Shown: positions 5,773 through 8,776 of the stretch, piece after piece
Position numbering within the stretch: position 1 is the stretch's first letter
How the letters are laid out: every line of letters starts with the position of its first letter
Origin: an uncultured Treponema sp.
Lineage (GTDB): Bacteria; Spirochaetota; Spirochaetia; Treponematales; Treponemataceae
Length of the DNA: 8,776 nt
Assembly: GCA_945833725.1 (NCBI GenBank)
Contig: CAMAFU010000057.1
Coordinates: 1 to 8,776 of the forward strand
Direction of reading: 5' to 3'
The notes under the pieces: model-generated
The model's input: the letters and a program-made list of their open reading frames with translations, nothing else
What the model was told of the DNA's origin: nothing
Databases searched by the model: none
Program-made: the position numbers and the translations under genes

Positions 5773-8657
5773 TTTATAAACACCTCTGCATCTTCAGCAT
5801 ATTTTGAATCAGGATAAAGTTCTTTTAATAATTCAGCAGACGAAGCGGCATCTTTTTTAAGCCCTGCTGCATCAAAACTTTCTGCAGCACCGTACAAAGT
5901 CCGCTGGGCCTGTTCATCTTCTCCTGCCTGCCTGAAAAACTTTGACGCCTTTAAAAAGTAAGAAGATGCCTGCAAATTGTTTCCATTTTCCCGGTAAATT
6001 TCCGCAGCAAGAAGGGCATTTTTTCCTGCCATAGAAACTTCTTCATCAATTTTTTCCTGTTTTTCAAGGATTTTCAGTGCTGTTTCCATGGCTTTTTCGG
6101 AAAATTCGTTCTGTTTGTAAAGGGAAGCAAGCTGAGTTCCGGTTATTCTTCCTTCAAAAGAATTTTCGCCGCCGTTTAAGGCAAATTTTTCTTCAAGAAG
6201 GGAAAGTTCACCTTTGCCGCCATTTTTTATTCCGTTAAGTTCTGCAATTACAAGAGGAATTCCATCTTTTTCGGCTTCTTCCTTAAAATCTTCAAGAACA
6301 GTTTCTGCCGTTAAAACAGCCTTTTCATAATCCTGTATGCTTCTGTACAGTTCAATAAGATTGCGGCTGGACGCATAGCGGTACGGAGATTTTCTGTTTT
6401 TTTGAGCAGCAATTTGAAAATAAAAAATTGCCTTATCTTTGCTGCCAAGGAATTTCCAGGATTCTCCAAGGCGGTAAACAGAATCGTCATAAAAAAGACC
6501 CGCCGGATATTTTTTTATGTATTTTTCGAATTTTGAAGCGGCCTCTGCGTAAAGGGCTTGTTCAAAGTAAAGTTCGCATGCTCTGTAGGCAGATTCCTCT
6601 GCCAGCTTACCGGCCGTTTTTTCTTCGGAAAGTTTTTCGTACAGAATACAGGCACCTTCATAATCCTTTTTTTGAACAAGAATACCTGCAGAAATGTAAA
6701 GGCACTGGAACCCAAAATCGTCCCGGATTTCCTTGTATGGTTTTAAAACCTGAAGAGCTCTGTCATATTCTGCAAAATCCGAAAGAATTCCTGCATAAAG
6801 AATTACACTCTGTCTTTTCTCTTCGTTGTTTTTTGATGAAGAAAGGGCTTTTTCTGCAAAATCAAAGGCTTCTTCTTTTTTGTTTAAGGCCACAGCACAG
6901 CGGCTGGCAGCAATACAGACATTCCATGTTAAAGCAGAAATGGAATCAGAATCTAAAAAATCTTTAAAGCTAGAAAGAGCCTGGGCATATTTTTCCTGCT
7001 GATACTGACTGTATCCGGCATAAAATTTTCCGTAATTTATAAATTTTTTTTCTGTTTCCTGCGATTCGCTAAAAAAACGCAAAAATGATTTTTCGGCATT
7101 TTCCCAATCCTGCATATTAAAGTAAGCAAGAGCCTTTAAGTAAGAACCTTCTCCTTTTGTAAAGTCTTTAAGAACAGAAAGGGCTTGCAAGTACATTTCT
7201 CCGTTAAGAAGGGTTCTGCCGTAATCTAAAAGAATATCTTCTTCTGTTTTGTTATTATAGATTTTGCTGAATTCTTCTGCTGATTTTGTGTATTTTTCTT
7301 CTTTGCCAAAAAGTTTTGCCCTTAATGCAGTAAAATCACTGTCATCTGTAGAAATTTTTTCCAGAAACGACCGGGTTTCATCAATTTTTCCAAGATTGAA
7401 GGAAGAAACGGCTCCCCAGTACAAAAAGTTATCTTTAATTTTAACTGGAACATTGTTTTTTAAGCACAAATCCGCCCTTTCCAGAGAGTCCTCCCACTTT
7501 CCGCCTAAGCAGCTGTAACGGCAAAGTTTTTCCTGCAAATTAAAGTACATGGGATTTTCAGTGTGAATATTTTTTCTTTCGGAAAAAGCTGAAAGATTAG
7601 AAAAAGCCTTTAAAGCGGCATTAACTGTTTTTCCTTCGATAATAAAATCACATTCCTGAATATAAAGTTCCGCCAGAACCATGTAATTTTTTGCATCAAA
7701 ACGCTGGGATTCACAAAAAAACTCTTTTGCTTCCATAAAGTTTTTTTCGTTAAAACTGTCAATTCCAAGCCGTACATAAAGTTCTTCCAGAAAATCAGGC
7801 TGAAAAACTCCGCTGCCTTTTACCTTTTCCAGAAGTTCCACCGGTTTTTCTAATATTTTGCCTTGATAGGCAGAGGAAAGAACATAAGCCTTTTTCATGG
7901 CAAGAGTTCTTACAGAAGGAACGGCATTTTCTGCAAGTGAACAGTAAAGCGAATAGCTTTCGGTAATTTTTCCGTTTTTTTCCAGTGCTTCGGCATAGCA
8001 AAGGCTGATTTTTGAATGAATTTCCGGGGAGAATTTCTGTTTTACAAAATATTCACCGTATTTTTCGCATTTAACAGTTTCCCCTGTCTGCAAAAGGCAC
8101 TGCAAAAGTTTTAGAGAAGCAGTTTCCAATTCTGGCAGGGCAAAAAAGTTTTTTTCGTTTACAGTGTATTCAAAGGATGAACAGGCCAGCTCAAATTTTC
8201 CGCATTTTTCTGCACAAAGACCGGCATAATAAACGGAATATGGAAAAAAATAATCGCAGTTTTCCCATTCACTATCCCGAAACAAACCGGCACAATTTAA
8301 AAAATCAGACAGGGCACTTTCGTACATACTTTTTTCAAATCTGCACCGCGCAAGAAAAAAAAGTGATTTGGCATCAACTGTGCGGCCAAGAGATTTATTC
8401 CAAAGAGAAAGAGTTTTTTCTGCACTGTCAAAAAGTCCCATTCTAAAAAGACTTTCACCTTTAACAAGAAGAATGTGTTCCCTCAGAACAGGTAAATTTT
8501 TTATTTTAAGAATTTCATCGGCAATTTCCACAGCCTTCGGGAAGTTTCCGTTTTCAAATTCCCTGTTCATTCTGGAATTAAGGGAAAAAAAGTTCTCTTC
8601 TGTTGCAAAAAGGGCTGCCGAAATAAAAAAAATTAAAACAGCAAATTTATTTTTCAT
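5769..8657 (-). CDS. Large exported TPR-repeat protein, first gene of the envelope operon
   Basis: This 962-residue protein has a signal peptide (MKNKFAVLIFFISAALFA, likely cut after residue 18) with no lipobox cysteine, so it should be a soluble or peripherally bound periplasmic protein. The rest is almost entirely helical, with many degenerate tetratricopeptide-like repeats. Examples are FENGNFPKAVEIADEIL (about 35-51), YLKALAYFNMQDWENAEKSF in the middle, and the region around 690-780 where KKYPAGLFYDDSVYRLGESW and DKAIFYFQIAA fit the canonical pattern. The C-terminus LYPDSKYAEDAEVFIK resembles the ends of repeats in CpoB/YbgF and BamD-type proteins. TPR domains bind proteins, so it is likely a scaffold joining the barrel or cell wall to the motor. 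The ATG at 8655-8657 has GGAG (8665-8668) 7 bases upstream. Its stop overlaps the barrel gene start, which implies coupled production. The binding partner is inferred only from context. Confidence 0.88.
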   Translation of the reverse strand: MKNKFAVLIFFISAALFATEENFFSLNSRMNREFENGNFPKAVEIADEILKIKNLPVLREHILLVKGESLFRMGLFDSAEKTLSLWNKSLGRTVDAKSLFFLARCRFEKSMYESALSDFLNCAGLFRDSEWENCDYFFPYSVYYAGLCAEKCGKFELACSSFEYTVNEKNFFALPELETASLKLLQCLLQTGETVKCEKYGEYFVKQKFSPEIHSKISLCYAEALEKNGKITESYSLYCSLAENAVPSVRTLAMKKAYVLSSAYQGKILEKPVELLEKVKGSGVFQPDFLEELYVRLGIDSFNEKNFMEAKEFFCESQRFDAKNYMVLAELYIQECDFIIEGKTVNAALKAFSNLSAFSERKNIHTENPMYFNLQEKLCRYSCLGGKWEDSLERADLCLKNNVPVKIKDNFLYWGAVSSFNLGKIDETRSFLEKISTDDSDFTALRAKLFGKEEKYTKSAEEFSKIYNNKTEEDILLDYGRTLLNGEMYLQALSVLKDFTKGEGSYLKALAYFNMQDWENAEKSFLRFFSESQETEKKFINYGKFYAGYSQYQQEKYAQALSSFKDFLDSDSISALTWNVCIAASRCAVALNKKEEAFDFAEKALSSSKNNEEKRQSVILYAGILSDFAEYDRALQVLKPYKEIRDDFGFQCLYISAGILVQKKDYEGACILYEKLSEEKTAGKLAEESAYRACELYFEQALYAEAASKFEKYIKKYPAGLFYDDSVYRLGESWKFLGSKDKAIFYFQIAAQKNRKSPYRYASSRNLIELYRSIQDYEKAVLTAETVLEDFKEEAEKDGIPLVIAELNGIKNGGKGELSLLEEKFALNGGENSFEGRITGTQLASLYKQNEFSEKAMETALKILEKQEKIDEEVSMAGKNALLAAEIYRENGNNLQASSYFLKASKFFRQAGEDEQAQRTLYGAAESFDAAGLKKDAASSAELLKELYPDSKYAEDAEVFIK

Positions 8658-8709
8658 CAGTTTTCTCCAACACAGGGCGTTTTTACCGAAAACCTGTCTT
8701 TTGAAGGAG

Positions 8710-8741
8710 AGTATATCACATTCTGATTATAATTCCTACAA
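8710..8741 (-). promoter_or_regulatory. Candidate promoter of the five-gene operon
   Basis: On the minus strand TGATATACT (8710-8718) is an extended -10 element (TG, one base, TATACT). It lies about 50 bases before the TPR gene start. A TTGTAG hexamer (8736-8741) is 20 bases upstream, longer than ideal, but an extended -10 can tolerate a poor -35. A second perfect TATAAT (8726-8731) lies 10 bases further up but lacks a convincing -35. The TTGTAG hexamer belongs to the GATTGTAG word shared with the mini-hairpin repeat. Confidence 0.5.
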
Positions 8742-8776
8742 TCGCTAGGGCATGGAAGTGGGCCAAAGGCCGCCAC
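8736..8776 (-). repeat. Partial GC-rich mini-hairpin repeat at the window edge
   Basis: This GC-rich stretch upstream of the operon contains a hairpin. GTGGGCC (8758-8764) pairs with GGC (8768-8770) and CCAC (8773-8776) around an AAA loop, with a 2-base CG bulge. It carries the word GATTGTAG on the minus strand (8736-8743), also found at 1974-1981 next to the other mini-hairpin element. Minus-strand GCCTTTGGC followed by ATGCCC resembles GCCTTTGGC followed by ATGCTCCC in the left element. It is cut by the window edge, so its full extent is unknown. Confidence 0.4.

Noticed and set aside
6428..6967. 179-codon plus-strand open frame opposite the TPR gene
   Set aside because: It lies wholly antisense to a convincing exported TPR protein and shows no domain, signal peptide or hydrophobic core pattern.
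8368..8748. 126-codon plus-strand open frame covering the operon promoter region
   Set aside because: It is mostly antisense to the start of the TPR gene and shows no recognisable protein features.

Overview
The window is AT-rich DNA carrying six protein-coding genes, all read from the minus strand. No plus-strand gene, RNA gene, CRISPR array or insertion sequence was found. Codon use rich in AAA and TTT, the envelope gene set and the helicase architecture suggest a spirochaete, most likely a Treponema-like organism. This is an inference from style and content; there is no taxonomic marker gene here.

Reading from the right edge, in the direction of transcription: (1) a short upstream region (8658-8776) holds a candidate promoter and the end of a GC-rich mini-hairpin repeat. 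(2) A five-gene block (8657 down to 2078) encodes a 962-residue exported TPR protein, a 540-residue probable outer-membrane beta-barrel, an ExbB/TolQ-family channel subunit, an ExbD/TolR-family subunit and a TonB-like energy transducer. Gene junctions are an ATGA overlap, a 24-base gap, a 3-base gap and a TGATG overlap, so the block reads as one translationally coupled operon. (3) A 236-base spacer (1842-2077) contains a chain of mini-hairpins and a candidate promoter. (4) A DEAD-box-family RNA helicase with a C-terminal DbpA-type RNA-binding domain (1841 down to the left edge) lacks its last codons because the window ends.

The operon appears to encode a trans-envelope machine. ExbB and ExbD would convert proton-motive force into movement of the TonB-like protein. 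That protein spans the periplasm towards the barrel and the TPR protein. The cargo cannot be read from sequence. Ton-like uptake through the encoded barrel, or a Tol-like envelope-maintenance role with the TPR protein acting as a CpoB analogue, are the two plausible readings. The helicase is probably a separate transcription unit concerned with RNA or ribosome remodelling.

The points most worth a second look are the dedicated TPR-barrel-ExbB-ExbD-TonB set, the barrel's short N-terminal segment with a TonB-box-like stretch but no room for a normal plug, the mini-hairpin repeat present in both spacers, and the DEGD form of helicase motif II.
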